Notes: generated by a model not told the origin, from the sequence alone. A DNA stretch of 64,000 bases from Martelella lutilitoris (GCF_016598595.1 NZ_CP066786.1:1635501-1699500); one strand, 5' to 3'. Shown: positions 44,857 to 55,404, counted from the stretch's first letter. Program-made: numbers and translations.

Positions 44857-44884
44857 TTGCATTGAACTGGCCTCCGACTATATA
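44857..44884 (+). promoter_or_regulatory. Sigma-70-type promoter of yajC-secDF
   Basis: TTGCAT (44857-44862) and TATATA (44879-44884) are 16 bp apart, followed by a leader of about 50 nt with GAGGAG before the yajC ATG. Confidence 0.55.
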
Positions 44885-44942
44885 CCGGCGACACATCCAA
44901 GGGGCATGAGCCCCGTTCATGGTCTGAGGAGTTGTAGACAAC

Positions 44943-45293
44943 ATGTTTAGCACGGCTTACGCCCAGGCAGCGGGCGGCGCAGGCGCGATGGGATCGGGTC
45001 TCGAAATGATCTTCCTGTTCGTGCCGTTGATGGCGATCTGGTACTTCCTGCTCATCCGCCCGCAGCGTCGCCAGGCCAAGAAACGGCAGGAAACGCTGGC
45101 CGCGATCCGGCGCGGCGATCAGGTGGTAACCGGCGGCGGCATCGTCGGCAAGGTTACCAAGGTGGTCGACGACAGCGAACTTGAAGTCGAGATTGCCGAA
45201 GGCGTGCGGGTCCGGATCATGCGCAGCTATGTGTCCGACGTGCGCGTGAAGGGCGAGCCGGTGAAAACCGAGGATGCCAAGCCGAAAAGCTGA
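44943..45293 (+). CDS. yajC: Preprotein translocase subunit YajC
   Basis: A 116-aa small accessory protein of the SecDF complex. A single helix (EMIFLFVPLMAIWYFLLIRPQ) is followed by the conserved RRQAKKRQETLAAIRRGDQVVTGGGIVGKV domain. It lies directly upstream of secDF in the same direction. Confidence 0.95.
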   Translation: MFSTAYAQAAGGAGAMGSGLEMIFLFVPLMAIWYFLLIRPQRRQAKKRQETLAAIRRGDQVVTGGGIVGKVTKVVDDSELEVEIAEGVRVRIMRSYVSDVRVKGEPVKTEDAKPKS

Positions 45294-45461
45294 CGAGCAT
45301 GAGCCCGGCCCGGTGTCGCCCACAAAAAGCGACATTGGGCCGGTATCGCTTTGCCACAGCTCGAACCGGGGCCGAACTGTCCCGGCCGGCCGGCCGAGAA
45401 TAGAAAGGACGATGCCGAAAGGCGTCGTCTGCTTCGTGTAAACCGACGAACCGAGACCTCC

Positions 45462-48026
45462 ATGCTGTATTTTTCCCGTTGGAAGACCCTATTCATCTGG
45501 CTTGTCGTGGCGCTCGGAGTGGTCATTGCCACGCCGAATCTCCTCAGCAACCAGCAACTGGCGAAGCTTCCGGGATGGATGCCGGACAGCAGGGTCACGC
45601 TGGGTCTCGACCTTCAGGGCGGTTCCTACATCATGCTGCAGGTTGACCGCAGCGATATCGTCACCGATCGCATGAACACGCTGGTCGACGATGTCCGCGC
45701 CGATCTGCGCGAGGCGCAGGTACGCTATACCGGCCTCTCCGGCTCGGGCGAGACGGCGCAGGTGCGCATCACCGATCCCGACCAATATGTGACGGCCGAA
45801 GAGGCGCTGCAGCCGCTCGCCGAATACGTCAACGCCGGCACGCTGAACGGCGGCACTTTCCAGGAAGTGACCATCGATGACGACGGCAACGGGCTGATCC
45901 GGCTTGCGCTGACCGAACAGGGGATCGACTACCGCATGCGCTCGGCCGTGCAGCAGTCGATCGAGGTCATCCGCCGCCGCGTCGACGAGCTCGGCACCAC
46001 CGAGCCCCTGATCCAGCGCCAGGGCGACGACCGCATCATCGTCCAGGTGCCCGGGCTCGATGACCCGCAGCGTCTCAAGTCGCTGTTGAACCAGACCGCG
46101 AAACTGACCTTCCACATGGTCGATACATCGGTGAATGTGCAGGACGCCATCGAGGGCCGTCCGCCGGCGGGCGATGAAGTGCTTTACTCGATGGACGATC
46201 CGCCGGTGCCCTACGTGATTGAAAAGCGTGCGCTGATTTCCGGTGAAGACCTTGTCGATGCCAAGGCGGCCTTCGACCAGCGGACCAACGAACCGGTCGT
46301 CAATTTCCGCTTCGATTCGCGCGGCGCCCAGCGCTTTGCGCAGGCGACGCAGCAGAATGTCGGCCGTCCCTTCGCCATCGTGCTCGATAACCAGATCGTG
46401 TCCGCGCCGGTGATCAACGAGCCGATCCTCGGCGGGTCCGGGCAGATTTCCGGCAATTTCACGGTGCAGGGCGCGAATGATCTTGCCGTGCTGCTGCGCG
46501 CCGGCGCGCTGCCGGCGACGCTGACAGTGGTCGAGGAACGCACGGTCGGTCCGAGCCTTGGCGCCGATTCGATCCGCGCGGGCGTTCTCGCTTCCGTCAT
46601 CGGCGCGGGCCTTGTCGTCATCTTCATGGTCGTCTTCTACGGCATGTTCGGCCTGGTCGCGAATATCGCGCTGTTCTTCAACATCGTGATGCTGATCGCG
46701 CTCCTGAGCGTCATCGGCGCGACGCTGACCCTTCCGGGCATTGCCGGCATCGTGCTGACCATCGGCATGGCGGTCGATTCCAACGTGCTGATCTATGAAC
46801 GCATCCGCGAGGAGCGGCGACGCAACGGGCGAAGCGTGGTCCAGTCGGTCGATGCAGGTTTCCGCAAGGCCTTCGGAACCATCATCGACGCCAATCTGAC
46901 GACGCTGATCGCGGCCGTGATCCTGTTCTTCCTCGGCTCCGGTCCGGTGCGCGGCTTCGCCGTCACGCTCGCGATCGGTATCCTGACCACGATCTTCAGC
47001 GCCTTCTACCTGACGCGCTTCATGATTTCCGAATGGGTTCGCCGCCGCCGTCCGAAGGAACTGCCGAAGGGCATCCGCACCGGCATGTTCGACGGGATCA
47101 ACTTCTCTTTCATGAGTTTCCGCAGGATCTCCTTCGCCGCTTCGGCGATCCTGACAGTCGCCTCGGTCGTCGGCTTTGCCACCCACGGGATGAATCTCGG
47201 TATTGATTTTACCGGCGGTTCGGTCGTGCAGGTGGAATCGAAATCCGGCCCCGCCGATATCGGCCAGATCCGCTCCGACCTGAACAACCTCAATATCGGC
47301 GCCGTGCAGGCCCAGGGATTCGGTTCCGACAGGGACGTGCTGATCCGCGTCCCGGCGCAGGACGGCGGCGCGAATGCCGAACAGAGCGCGATTTCCAAGA
47401 TCCGCTCCTCTCTGGAAAGCAGCTATGATTTCGTCCGCGTCGAGGTTGTCGGTCCGGTCGTCTCCGGCGAACTGTCCCGCTCGGCCACGATCGGCGTTCT
47501 CGCCTCTCTGATCGCGATCCTGATCTATATCTGGTTCCGCTTTGAATGGCAGTTTGCTGTCGGCGCGATCATCGCGACCGCCCACGACGTTCTCCTGACC
47601 ATCGGTATTTTCGTGCTCACGGGGGTCGAGTTCAACCTCACCAGTATTGCCGCGGTGCTGACGATCGTCGGCTATTCGCTGAACGATACGGTGGTGGTCT
47701 ATGACCGCGTGCGCGAGAACCTCAGGCGATATCAGAAGATGCCGCTGCCGGAACTGCTCGACATCTCGATCAATCACACGTTGTCGCGCACCATCCTGAC
47801 GGCCCTGACCACGATGCTGGCGCTTGCCGCGCTCTATCTTTTCGGCGGCGAGGTGATCCGCTCCTTCACCTTCGCGATGCTGTTCGGCGTGGCGATCGGC
47901 ACCTATTCGTCGATCTATATCGCGGCGCCGATCCTGATCGCCTTCAAGCTCCGCCCGGACACTTTCCAGAAGAAGGATGAGGAGAAAGGCGCGCCCGAGG
48001 AACAGGGAACCGTGACGGGGATCTGA
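45462..48026 (+). CDS. secDF: Fused protein translocase SecDF
   Basis: An 854-aa single-chain SecD-SecF that uses proton motive force to pull secreted proteins through SecYEG. The SecD half (~1-530) has helix 1, the LGLDLQGGSYIMLQVD motif, the large periplasmic P1 domain, and GMAVDSNVLIYERIREE. The SecF half (~545-840) includes LGIDFTGGSVVQVE and VGYSLNDTVVVYDRVREN. The start ATG at 45462 sits at the first helix; an earlier in-frame extension lacks sense. Fusion is common in Rhizobiales. Confidence 0.95.
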   Translation: MLYFSRWKTLFIWLVVALGVVIATPNLLSNQQLAKLPGWMPDSRVTLGLDLQGGSYIMLQVDRSDIVTDRMNTLVDDVRADLREAQVRYTGLSGSGETAQVRITDPDQYVTAEEALQPLAEYVNAGTLNGGTFQEVTIDDDGNGLIRLALTEQGIDYRMRSAVQQSIEVIRRRVDELGTTEPLIQRQGDDRIIVQVPGLDDPQRLKSLLNQTAKLTFHMVDTSVNVQDAIEGRPPAGDEVLYSMDDPPVPYVIEKRALISGEDLVDAKAAFDQRTNEPVVNFRFDSRGAQRFAQATQQNVGRPFAIVLDNQIVSAPVINEPILGGSGQISGNFTVQGANDLAVLLRAGALPATLTVVEERTVGPSLGADSIRAGVLASVIGAGLVVIFMVVFYGMFGLVANIALFFNIVMLIALLSVIGATLTLPGIAGIVLTIGMAVDSNVLIYERIREERRRNGRSVVQSVDAGFRKAFGTIIDANLTTLIAAVILFFLGSGPVRGFAVTLAIGILTTIFSAFYLTRFMISEWVRRRRPKELPKGIRTGMFDGINFSFMSFRRISFAASAILTVASVVGFATHGMNLGIDFTGGSVVQVESKSGPADIGQIRSDLNNLNIGAVQAQGFGSDRDVLIRVPAQDGGANAEQSAISKIRSSLESSYDFVRVEVVGPVVSGELSRSATIGVLASLIAILIYIWFRFEWQFAVGAIIATAHDVLLTIGIFVLTGVEFNLTSIAAVLTIVGYSLNDTVVVYDRVRENLRRYQKMPLPELLDISINHTLSRTILTALTTMLALAALYLFGGEVIRSFTFAMLFGVAIGTYSSIYIAAPILIAFKLRPDTFQKKDEEKGAPEEQGTVTGI

Positions 48027-48030
48027 ACCG

Positions 48031-48417
48031 ATGGCGCGTGGCATCGAGATTCGCGAGGCGCATTTTCCGGGCAAGGCGCCGATCGACACCTATGGCAATG
48101 GCGGCTTCCGCTTTGCCGACATGTCGCATCGCGGCTCTCTCCTGTGCGTGCCGTCCGGCATTCACGGCTGGGACGTGACCTCGCCGGAGGAAATGAGCAT
48201 TGCCGCCTTCGAGCGGGTGCTGGACCAGGCCGACGATATCGAGGTTCTGCTGGTCGGAACCGGCCTCGACATGGTGATCCTGCCCAGGCCGCTGCGCGAG
48301 GCCCTGCGTGAAAAGAAGATCGTCGCCGATCCGATGAATACCGGGGCGGCGGTCAGGACCTACAACATTCTGCTCGGAGAAGAGCGCGCGGTCGCCGCCG
48401 CGCTGATCGCCGTTTGA
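48031..48417 (+). CDS. Mth938-like domain protein (NDUFAF3 homologue)
   Basis: A 128-aa protein of the Mth938/DUF498 family. Conserved features are GGFRFADMSHRGSLLCVPSGIHGW and EVLLVGTGLDMVILP, ending TGAAVRTYNILLGEERAVAAALIAV. The human homologue NDUFAF3 assembles respiratory complex I. The gene starts 5 bp after secDF, suggesting co-expression and membrane-linked function. The bacterial role is not established. Confidence 0.88.
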   Translation: MARGIEIREAHFPGKAPIDTYGNGGFRFADMSHRGSLLCVPSGIHGWDVTSPEEMSIAAFERVLDQADDIEVLLVGTGLDMVILPRPLREALREKKIVADPMNTGAAVRTYNILLGEERAVAAALIAV

Positions 48418-48454
48418 AACGACAAACGGTCTCAAACGCACTGGAGCAAGGCGC

Positions 48455-49306
48455 GTGACCGATCACGCCGAAACCGAACGACTTCTGCTTGCCGAACTGC
48501 GCGAGGCCGATCGCGACCGCTATCTGGCCGCGCTGCTTTCGCCCGCGGACAAGCGACAGGCCCTTGCCGCGCTCTATCTCTTCAATGCCGAACTGGCCCG
48601 GGTGCGCGACCGCGTCAGCGAGCCTCTGCCGGGGGAGGTCAGGCTGCAATACTGGCGTGACCTGCTCGAGGGCGCCGACCACGGATCGACGGCGGCAAAC
48701 CCGACTGCTGCAGCGCTTCTTGCGGCGATAGAGACCTACAACCTTCCGCGCGATCCGCTGGCGCGCATGTGCGAAGCGCGGATCTTCGACCTCTACGACG
48801 ACCCGATGGACACGACGACGGATTTCGAAGGCTATGCCGGCGAAACGGCCTCGGCGCTCATTCAGCTCGCGAGCCTCGTGCTCGACCCGACGGCGGCCGC
48901 TGCCGGCGCGACGACCGCCGGTCACGCGGGCGTGGCGCAGGCCGTTGCCGGTTCGATCCTGTTGCTGCCGCGTCACAGGGCCGCCGGTCAGGTGTTCGTG
49001 CCCGCCGAAATCCTGTCCGCCACGGGTCTTGATCGGGAAAGCTTCCTGATCGCCAGCGATCGCGAGCGGGTCGGCAACGCGATCCGCGCCTTCGCCGCGT
49101 TCGGTCTTTCCCACCTCGCCAGATTCAGGGCGGAGGGGCGGATCGCGAAAACGCTTGCGCCGGCCTATCTTCCTATGTCAGCCTCGGAGAACATTCTTGT
49201 AAAGGCCGAGGCTTTGGGAGAAAGTGCGCTGGAACACACGGTGCGGCCTTCGCAGTGGAAGAGGCAGCTTGTGATGATGCGCGCTTTGCTGTTTCGTAAG
49301 TTTTAA
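48455..49306 (+). CDS. Squalene/phytoene synthase-family protein (NDUFAF6-like)
   Basis: A 283-aa all-helical protein of the isoprenoid synthase superfamily. It has ALAALYLFNAELARVRDRVSEP, RLQYWRDLL and a second motif DLYDDPMDTTTDFEGYAGETAS. The first Asp-rich motif (DxxxD) that binds diphosphate in true synthases reads ELARVRD, so prenyl synthase activity is doubtful. This variant resembles NDUFAF6, another complex I assembly factor, and sits directly beside the NDUFAF3-like gene. Confidence 0.82.
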   Translation: MTDHAETERLLLAELREADRDRYLAALLSPADKRQALAALYLFNAELARVRDRVSEPLPGEVRLQYWRDLLEGADHGSTAANPTAAALLAAIETYNLPRDPLARMCEARIFDLYDDPMDTTTDFEGYAGETASALIQLASLVLDPTAAAAGATTAGHAGVAQAVAGSILLLPRHRAAGQVFVPAEILSATGLDRESFLIASDRERVGNAIRAFAAFGLSHLARFRAEGRIAKTLAPAYLPMSASENILVKAEALGESALEHTVRPSQWKRQLVMMRALLFRKF

Positions 49307-49430
49307 AGGCTATCTTGAAGCTCTGGCGCAGGCTCGCGGATCGCTTTCGACCGATCGCGCGGACTTTCCCATCAGGCGCATTTCTGCGGGACATCGAGCC
49401 TCAAATGTCGCAACAGGAGGATGCTGGCGA

Positions 49431-49853
49431 ATGGAAACTTGGGTATGGCTTCTCGTTGCCGTGGTCGCCGCCATTGTTGCGTACTATTTCTTCGGCCGGG
49501 CGAAAGTGCAGAAATCAGACGGCGGGTTCACGGTTGAGGAAGCCCATGGCTGGGCGCGCCGCGAATTCAACCGCAGCTATCCCGACGAACGGGTCGCTTC
49601 CGTCATCGGCGATACCGAGCTGGAAACCTTTTTCCTGAGGCTTGCCGACGGCAAGGTCGGCATGTACCGCTCGCGGCGCGGCAAGGGGCAGGCGATCATC
49701 GTCCGGCAGAGCGAGTATCGCCTGCGTGCCTTGCCCGAAGCCAACGGCCTTCAGGTCGATTTCCCCGAGAGCGATTTCTTCAGCGGCAATTACCATTTCC
49801 TGAGCGAACAGGACGCCGCGGACGTCTCGACCTGGATGCTGAACGCCCGCTGA
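49431..49853 (+). CDS. Conserved hypothetical membrane-anchored protein
   Basis: A 140-aa protein with an N-terminal helix (VWLLVAVVAAIVAYYFFG) followed by a cytoplasmic alpha/beta domain of about 115 residues. That domain contains AHGWARREFNRSYPDERV and a C-terminal segment YHFLSEQDAADVSTWML. I do not recognise the family. Start ATG with AGGAGG upstream. It lies on the same strand as the NDUFAF6-like gene, 124 bp downstream, and is convergent with trmFO. Confidence 0.75.
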   Translation: METWVWLLVAVVAAIVAYYFFGRAKVQKSDGGFTVEEAHGWARREFNRSYPDERVASVIGDTELETFFLRLADGKVGMYRSRRGKGQAIIVRQSEYRLRALPEANGLQVDFPESDFFSGNYHFLSEQDAADVSTWMLNAR

Positions 49854-49872
49854 CCTCCCCGGGAAAGTCCCG

Positions 49873-51285
49873 TCAGGCGTCCACCCAGGCCTTGCACGCC
49901 TCCAGCGCCCGTTTGGCGACGAGCTGTTTCTTCACCGATGACTTGGCCTTGCCGCGCGGGCGCTTTCCCGTTTCCGGATCGATCAGCGCGCCGGGCTCGA
50001 GCTCGGGGAACAGGCCGAAATTGATGTTCATCGGCTGGAAGGAGCGTTTGCCGCCTTCTTCCTCGTGCGAGATATGCCCGCCGGTGACATGGCCGAGCAG
50101 CGCGCCCAGCGCCGTTTCCGGCGGTGGGGCGACGGTGTCGCGACCCAGACGTTCGGCCGCCGCGAATCGCCCGGCCAGAAGTCCGATGCCGGCGCTTTCC
50201 ACATACCCCTCGCATCCGGTGATCTGGCCGGCAAAGCGGAGGCCCGGACGGCCCTTCAGCGCCAGCGTTCCGTCGAGCAGCGTCGGCGAGTTCAGATAGG
50301 TATTGCGGTGCAGGCCGCCGAGGCGGGCGAATTCGGCGTCCTGAAGGCCCGGAATCATCTTCAGCACGTCCTTTTGCGCGCTGTAGCGCAGCTTGGTCTG
50401 GAAGCCGACCATGTTGTAGAGCGTGCCGAGCGCGTTGTCCTGGCGCAACTGGACGACCGCATAGGGCTTTTCATCCGGCTTGTGGGCATTGGTGAGGCCC
50501 ATGGGCTTCATCGGGCCATGGCGCAGCGTCTCGCGGCCGCGCTCGGCCATGACCTCGATCGGCAGGCAGCCGTCGAAATAGGGCGTGCCCTCCCATTCCT
50601 TGAAGTCCGTCTTGTCGCCGGCAATCAGCGCGTCGATGAAGGCGTTGTACTCCGCCTCGTTCATCGGGCAGTTGATGTAGTCCTTGCCCGTGCCGCCGGG
50701 CCCAACCTTGTCGTAGCGGGACTGGTACCAGCAGATATCCATGTCCACCGTGTCGCGATAGACGATCGGCGCGATGGCGTCGAAGAAGGCGAGAGCCTCT
50801 TTGCCGGTCTTTGCGCTGATCGCCTCGGCAAGGGCAGGGGCCGTCAGCGGCCCGGTCGCGATGATCGCCTGGTCCCAGTCCTCCGGCGGCAGCGCGGTGA
50901 CTTCCTCGCGCACGATCGTGATCAGCGGATGGGCTGCAAGCTTTTCGGTGACGGCGTTGGAAAAACCGTCGCGGTCGACCGCCAGCGCGCCGCCGGCCGG
51001 CACCTGGTGCGCATCCGCGCAGGCCATGATCAGCGAGTTCGCCATGCGCATTTCGGCGTGGATGACGCCGACGGCATTGCTGGTCGCATCATCGGAGCGG
51101 AAGGAATTGGAGCAGACCAGTTCGGCGAGCCCGTCGGTCTTGTGGGCCGCCGTCTCACGCACGCCGCGCATCTCGTGCAGGATCACCGGAATGCCGCGAC
51201 TGGCGATCTGCCATGCCGCTTCGGAGCCGGCAAGGCCGCCGCCGATGACGTGGATGGGGTTCGGTGATATGCTGGTGTCGGGCAT
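49873..51285 (-). CDS. trmFO: Methylenetetrahydrofolate-tRNA-(uracil-5-)-methyltransferase TrmFO
   Basis: A 470-aa FAD and folate-dependent enzyme making ribothymidine at tRNA position 54. The N-terminal dinucleotide motif is [16 protein letters not shown] (~14-29), followed by [64 protein letters not shown] and the C-terminal [13 protein letters not shown] are all diagnostic of TrmFO rather than the related GidA. It is convergent with the hypothetical gene. Confidence 0.95.
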   Translation of the reverse strand: MPDTSISPNPIHVIGGGLAGSEAAWQIASRGIPVILHEMRGVRETAAHKTDGLAELVCSNSFRSDDATSNAVGVIHAEMRMANSLIMACADAHQVPAGGALAVDRDGFSNAVTEKLAAHPLITIVREEVTALPPEDWDQAIIATGPLTAPALAEAISAKTGKEALAFFDAIAPIVYRDTVDMDICWYQSRYDKVGPGGTGKDYINCPMNEAEYNAFIDALIAGDKTDFKEWEGTPYFDGCLPIEVMAERGRETLRHGPMKPMGLTNAHKPDEKPYAVVQLRQDNALGTLYNMVGFQTKLRYSAQKDVLKMIPGLQDAEFARLGGLHRNTYLNSPTLLDGTLALKGRPGLRFAGQITGCEGYVESAGIGLLAGRFAAAERLGRDTVAPPPETALGALLGHVTGGHISHEEEGGKRSFQPMNINFGLFPELEPGALIDPETGKRPRGKAKSSVKKQLVAKRALEACKAWVDA

Positions 51286-51722
51286 CGTTCAAACCGCAAG
51301 GTTGGCCGGCGCTTGCCACCGGCGTGTTTCAGTTTAGTCCGGGCACCGGAACGGCCGGTGAACTTGGCTCTGCCAATGCCAGATCGGCGGCGCGCCGTCG
51401 AGGGGCAATGGCCGATTTGTGCCGCGAAACGAATTACTGAAAATATTCTGCGTCCGCCAAAAGTCTGTCACGGTTGACGTTATATGATCGCTGCATCAAA
51501 GTTTGCAATCGTCAAGTCGTTGAAAGCGCATGAAGAACTGCTATGTCGTTGAGTACGGGGCGCCGCCGGCGCTTCGCCAGCGATGCAAAATCCCTCGGTG
51601 AGAGAGCCGGAAAATCTCTGCCGCCGCGCTTCGGTTGATTTAGGTCATGTGATCTCAAACCGGTCTGAGGGATATAGCAAATCGATTTAAACGCCAATTT
51701 GATTTCGAAAAGGGGAATCGAC
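51286..51722. other. Regulatory region upstream of the phosphoketolase gene
   Basis: 437 bases without a supported gene, between divergent trmFO and xfp, with lower GC than the surroundings. It contains TTGACG at 51474 and an FNR/FixK-like site at 51635-51648. No firm -10 element could be assigned. Confidence 0.5.
51635..51648 (+). promoter_or_regulatory. FNR/FixK-like binding site upstream of xfp
   Basis: TTGATTTAGGTCAT matches TTGAT-N4-RTCAA at all but the last base. It lies 75 bp before the phosphoketolase start, a usual distance for activation. This implies control by oxygen limitation. Confidence 0.4.
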
Positions 51723-54122
51723 ATGGAACAGATCACGCCTGATGGAGCCCGGAATATTCTGGCGCCCGAAGAACTGGATCTGATGAATAGATACTGGCAG
51801 GCGGCCAATTACCTGTCGGTTGGTCAGATCTATCTGATGGGCAACCCCCTGCTGAAGGAGCCGCTCGCCGAAGAAGACGTCAAGCCGCGCCTGCTCGGCC
51901 ACTGGGGCACGACGCCGGGCCTGAACTTCATCTATGTTCACCTGAACCGCATCATCAAGAAATACGATGCCAGCACGATCTATATTTGCGGCCCCGGTCA
52001 CGGCGGCCCCGGTCTGGTCGCCAATGCCTATCTCGACGGCACCTATACCGAAGTCTATCCGGAGATCACGGAAGACGCGGAAGGCATGCGCAAGCTGTTC
52101 AAGCAGTTTTCGTTCCCCGGCGGCATTCCGAGCCACGTCGCACCCGAGACGCCCGGATCGATCCATGAAGGCGGCGAGCTGGGTTACGCCCTGGTCCACG
52201 CATTCGGCGCGGCCTACGACAATCCCGACCTGATCGTTGCCTGCGTCGTCGGCGACGGTGAAGCCGAAACCGGCCCGCTTGCCGCTTCGTGGCACTCGAA
52301 CAAGTTCCTGAACCCGATCAATGATGGCGCCGTTCTGCCGATCCTCCACCTCAACGGCTACAAGATCGCCAATCCGACCCTGATGGCCCGGATGAGCAAG
52401 AAGGATTTGACCGACCTCTTCCAGGGGTATGGCTACGAACCCTTCTACGTGGAAGGCGACGACCCGGAATACATGCATCAGCGCATGGCCGAGGTCATGG
52501 AAGAGTGCTACGCCCGCATCCGCGAGATCCAGTCGGAAGCCCGCGCCGAAGGCACGGTCTACGAAATGCCGCGCTGGCCGATGATCATCCTCAGGAGCCC
52601 CAAGGGCTGGACCGGCCCGAAATTCGTCGACAACAAGAAGGTCGAGGATTTCTGGCGCTCGCACCAGGTTCCGATCTCGGAAGCCCGCCAGAACGCCGAT
52701 CACCGCAGCCAGCTCGAAGACTGGCTGAAGAGCTACGGCCCGGAAAAGCTGTTCGATGAAAACGGTAAGCTGATACCCGAGCTGAAGGCGCTGGCGCCCG
52801 AAGGCGACCTGCGTATGAGCGCCAACCCGCACACCAATGGCGGCGTCCTGCGCAAGGAACTGAAGATGCCCGACTTCCGCGAACTCGCGGTGGACGTGAC
52901 GCAGCCTGGCGCCGTGATGACCTCGGCAACCAAGCGTCTCGGCATGCTGCTGCGCGAAGTCATGAAGCTCAACGCCGAGGAGCGCAACTTCCGCCTGATG
53001 GGCCCCGATGAAACCGCCTCGAACCGCCTGCAGGATGTCTTCGAAGTCACCGACCGCGTCTGGATGGCCGACATCCTCGAGTATGACGAAGGCGTTGCCC
53101 GCGACGGCCGCGTGATGGAAGTCCTGAGCGAACATCTGTGCCAGGGCTGGCTGGAAGGCTACCTGCTGACGGGCCGCCACGGTCTGTTCTCGTGCTACGA
53201 AGCCTTCATCCACATCATCGACTCGATGTTCAACCAGCATGCGAAGTGGCTGAAGACCACCCAGCATATGGCATGGCGCAAGCCGATCTCGTCGCTGAAC
53301 TACCTGCTGACCTCGCATGTATGGCGTCAGGACCACAACGGCTTCAGCCATCAGGATCCCGGCTTCATCGACCACGTCGTCAACAAGAAGGCCGACGTTG
53401 TCCGCACGTATTTCCCGCCGGATGCCAACACGCTTCTCTGGGTTGGTGACCACATTCTGCGCACCTACAACCGCGTCAACGTCATCGTTGCCGGCAAGCA
53501 GCCGCAGCCGCAATGGCTGTCGATCGAGGAAGCCATCGTGCATTGCGATGCCGGTCTCGGCGAATGGAAGTGGGCAAGCAATGTGCCGGAAGGCGAAGAG
53601 CCCGATGTCGTCATGGCTTCGGCTGGTGACGTTCCGACGCTGGAAATGATGGCGGCTGTCGACATTCTCCGCCAGAAGCTGCCGGAAATGAAGGTCAAGG
53701 TCGTCAACGTCGTCGACCTGATGGCCCTACAGCCTAAGGAAGAGCACCCGCACGGTATTCGCGATGCGGACTTCGATGCGCTCTTCACCGAGAACAAGCC
53801 GGTCATCTTCGCCTATCACGGCTATCCCTGGCTCATTCACCGCCTGGCCTACCGCCGTCACAACCACAACAACATCCACGTTCGTGGCTATGTTGAAGAG
53901 GGAACGACGACGACGCCGTTCGACATGGTTGTCCAGAACCGCCTCGACCGCTACCATCTGGCCATGGATGCGATCGAACGTGCCGGCGGATTTGGCGAAA
54001 GAGGTGCGGCCGCATTGAACTATCTCAAGGAAATGCGCGCCAAACACCACGATTATGTCCGCGAGCATGGTCAAGACATGCCGGAGATTCTCGATTGGAA
54101 ATGGCCTTATCCCAAGGGCTGA
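51723..54122 (+). CDS. xfp: Xylulose-5-phosphate/fructose-6-phosphate phosphoketolase
   Basis: A 799-aa thiamine-diphosphate enzyme splitting xylulose-5-P or fructose-6-P with phosphate into acetyl-phosphate and glyceraldehyde-3-P or erythrose-4-P. Signature stretches are [52 protein letters not shown] and the cofactor-binding [19 protein letters not shown]. The C-terminal [15 protein letters not shown] region is also typical. The start is the ATG at 51723, behind AAAGGGGAA. Acetate kinase follows, so acetyl-P is turned into ATP and acetate. Confidence 0.96.
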   Translation: MEQITPDGARNILAPEELDLMNRYWQAANYLSVGQIYLMGNPLLKEPLAEEDVKPRLLGHWGTTPGLNFIYVHLNRIIKKYDASTIYICGPGHGGPGLVANAYLDGTYTEVYPEITEDAEGMRKLFKQFSFPGGIPSHVAPETPGSIHEGGELGYALVHAFGAAYDNPDLIVACVVGDGEAETGPLAASWHSNKFLNPINDGAVLPILHLNGYKIANPTLMARMSKKDLTDLFQGYGYEPFYVEGDDPEYMHQRMAEVMEECYARIREIQSEARAEGTVYEMPRWPMIILRSPKGWTGPKFVDNKKVEDFWRSHQVPISEARQNADHRSQLEDWLKSYGPEKLFDENGKLIPELKALAPEGDLRMSANPHTNGGVLRKELKMPDFRELAVDVTQPGAVMTSATKRLGMLLREVMKLNAEERNFRLMGPDETASNRLQDVFEVTDRVWMADILEYDEGVARDGRVMEVLSEHLCQGWLEGYLLTGRHGLFSCYEAFIHIIDSMFNQHAKWLKTTQHMAWRKPISSLNYLLTSHVWRQDHNGFSHQDPGFIDHVVNKKADVVRTYFPPDANTLLWVGDHILRTYNRVNVIVAGKQPQPQWLSIEEAIVHCDAGLGEWKWASNVPEGEEPDVVMASAGDVPTLEMMAAVDILRQKLPEMKVKVVNVVDLMALQPKEEHPHGIRDADFDALFTENKPVIFAYHGYPWLIHRLAYRRHNHNNIHVRGYVEEGTTTTPFDMVVQNRLDRYHLAMDAIERAGGFGERGAAALNYLKEMRAKHHDYVREHGQDMPEILDWKWPYPKG

Positions 54123-54141
54123 TCCAATTTTCTGAAGCCTC

Positions 54142-54170
54142 GCGCACCGCCTCCTCCCAGGGCGGTGCGC
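54142..54170 (+). other. Hairpin between xfp and ackA
   Basis: A 10-bp perfect GC-rich stem (54142-54151 with 54161-54170) with a 9-nt loop. No T-run follows, so partial attenuation or mRNA protection is more likely than full termination. Confidence 0.55.
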
Positions 54171-54192
54171 TCACCATTTCTGGATAGCGATT

Positions 54193-55404
54193 ATGAATGG
54201 CACAGTACTGGCATTGAATGCCGGATCATCCAGCCTCAAATTCCGTCTTTACGAAGTCGAGGGTGATCATTTTTCTCTTGTTCTGCGCGGTCAGTTCGAC
54301 GGCGTGAACGAAAACCCCCGCCTCGTGGTCAAGGAGGCCGGCGGCAAGGAAATCTGCAATATGGATCTCGAAATCGGGGAACATATGCAGGAAGATATGC
54401 TTGAGCGCATTTTTGGCGTCATCAAGCCCTACACCGTAAACAGCCCGCTGCAGGCCGTCGGCCATCGCGTGCTTCACGGCGGCGGCCGGTTCGCCGATCC
54501 GGTGCTGCTGGATGACGAGATCGTTTCCTATCTCGAAACGCTGATCCCGATGGGCCCGCTGCACCAGCCGGCAAACCTCGCCTCGATCAAGCTTTTCCGT
54601 CGCATCCGTCCTGACCTCCCGCAGGTCGCATGCTTCGACACCGCCTTCCACGTCAATATCGACGAGCGCGCCGCGCGCTACCCGATTCCGCTGGAATATG
54701 AAGCCAAGGGATACCGCCGCTTCGGCTTCCACGGCCTGTCCTACACCTATATCGCCGATCGCCTGCGCGAGATCTCGGACTATCTGGTCAAGAAGCGCAC
54801 CGTCGTTGCCCATCTCGGCAGCGGTTCCTCCATGTGCGCCATGCGCAACGGCAAGGCTATCGACACGACCATGGGTCTGACGCCGCTCGGCGGGCTGATG
54901 ATGGGCACGCGCTCCGGCACGGTCGATCCGGGCCTGGTTCTGACGCTGATGGAAGCGGAGAACCTGACACCGGCCGAAATCAAGCACATGCTGTACTACA
55001 AGTCCGGCCTGCTCGGCGTCTCCGGCATTTCGGGCGACCTGCGCGTGCTGATGGAAAGCAAAGACCCGAACGCCAGAAAGGCGATCGATCTGTTCGTCTT
55101 CCGCGCCTGCCGCGAACTGTCGATCATGGTCGCCACCATGGAAGGCATGGAATCGCTGGTCTTCAGCGCCGGCATCGGCGAGAACTCGCCGGTCATCCGC
55201 AAGATGATCTGCGATCGTCTCGGCTGGCTCGGCGTTCAACTGGACGACGACGCCAACAACGCCAATGCGGAAATCATCTCCTGCCCGGAAAGCCGCGTCG
55301 AAGTCCGCGTCATTCCGACGGATGAGGAAATCGTTCTTGCCCGCCAGACCGCGCGCGTTGTCAGCGAGGCCGTGAAGGCGGGGCGGGAACCGTCCTACGC
55401 CTGA
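54193..55404 (+). CDS. ackA: Acetate kinase
   Basis: A 403-aa ASKHA-fold kinase interconverting acetyl-phosphate + ADP and acetate + ATP. It begins VLALNAGSSSLKFRLYE and contains GHRVLHGGGRF, the catalytic DTAFH, FGFHGLSYTYI and the nucleotide-binding HLGSGSSM. FSAGIGENSP and PTDEEIVLARQ follow. It forms a two-gene operon with xfp, a complete energy-yielding phosphoketolase bypass. Confidence 0.96.
   Translation: MNGTVLALNAGSSSLKFRLYEVEGDHFSLVLRGQFDGVNENPRLVVKEAGGKEICNMDLEIGEHMQEDMLERIFGVIKPYTVNSPLQAVGHRVLHGGGRFADPVLLDDEIVSYLETLIPMGPLHQPANLASIKLFRRIRPDLPQVACFDTAFHVNIDERAARYPIPLEYEAKGYRRFGFHGLSYTYIADRLREISDYLVKKRTVVAHLGSGSSMCAMRNGKAIDTTMGLTPLGGLMMGTRSGTVDPGLVLTLMEAENLTPAEIKHMLYYKSGLLGVSGISGDLRVLMESKDPNARKAIDLFVFRACRELSIMVATMEGMESLVFSAGIGENSPVIRKMICDRLGWLGVQLDDDANNANAEIISCPESRVEVRVIPTDEEIVLARQTARVVSEAVKAGREPSYA

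Noticed and set aside
45489..48089. 866-codon minus-strand frame opposite secDF
   Set aside because: secDF is certain on the plus strand; the opposite frame is charged low-complexity sequence.
48455..49306. Carotenoid or hopanoid biosynthesis gene (phytoene/squalene synthase)
   Set aside because: The first Asp-rich catalytic motif is missing and no carotenoid or hopanoid genes are nearby; the NDUFAF6-like reading fits better.
51364..51380. GG-N10-GC spacing resembling a sigma-54 promoter near trmFO
   Set aside because: Only the GG and GC are right; the flanking bases do not fit TGGCAC or TTGCA, unlike the site at 26433.
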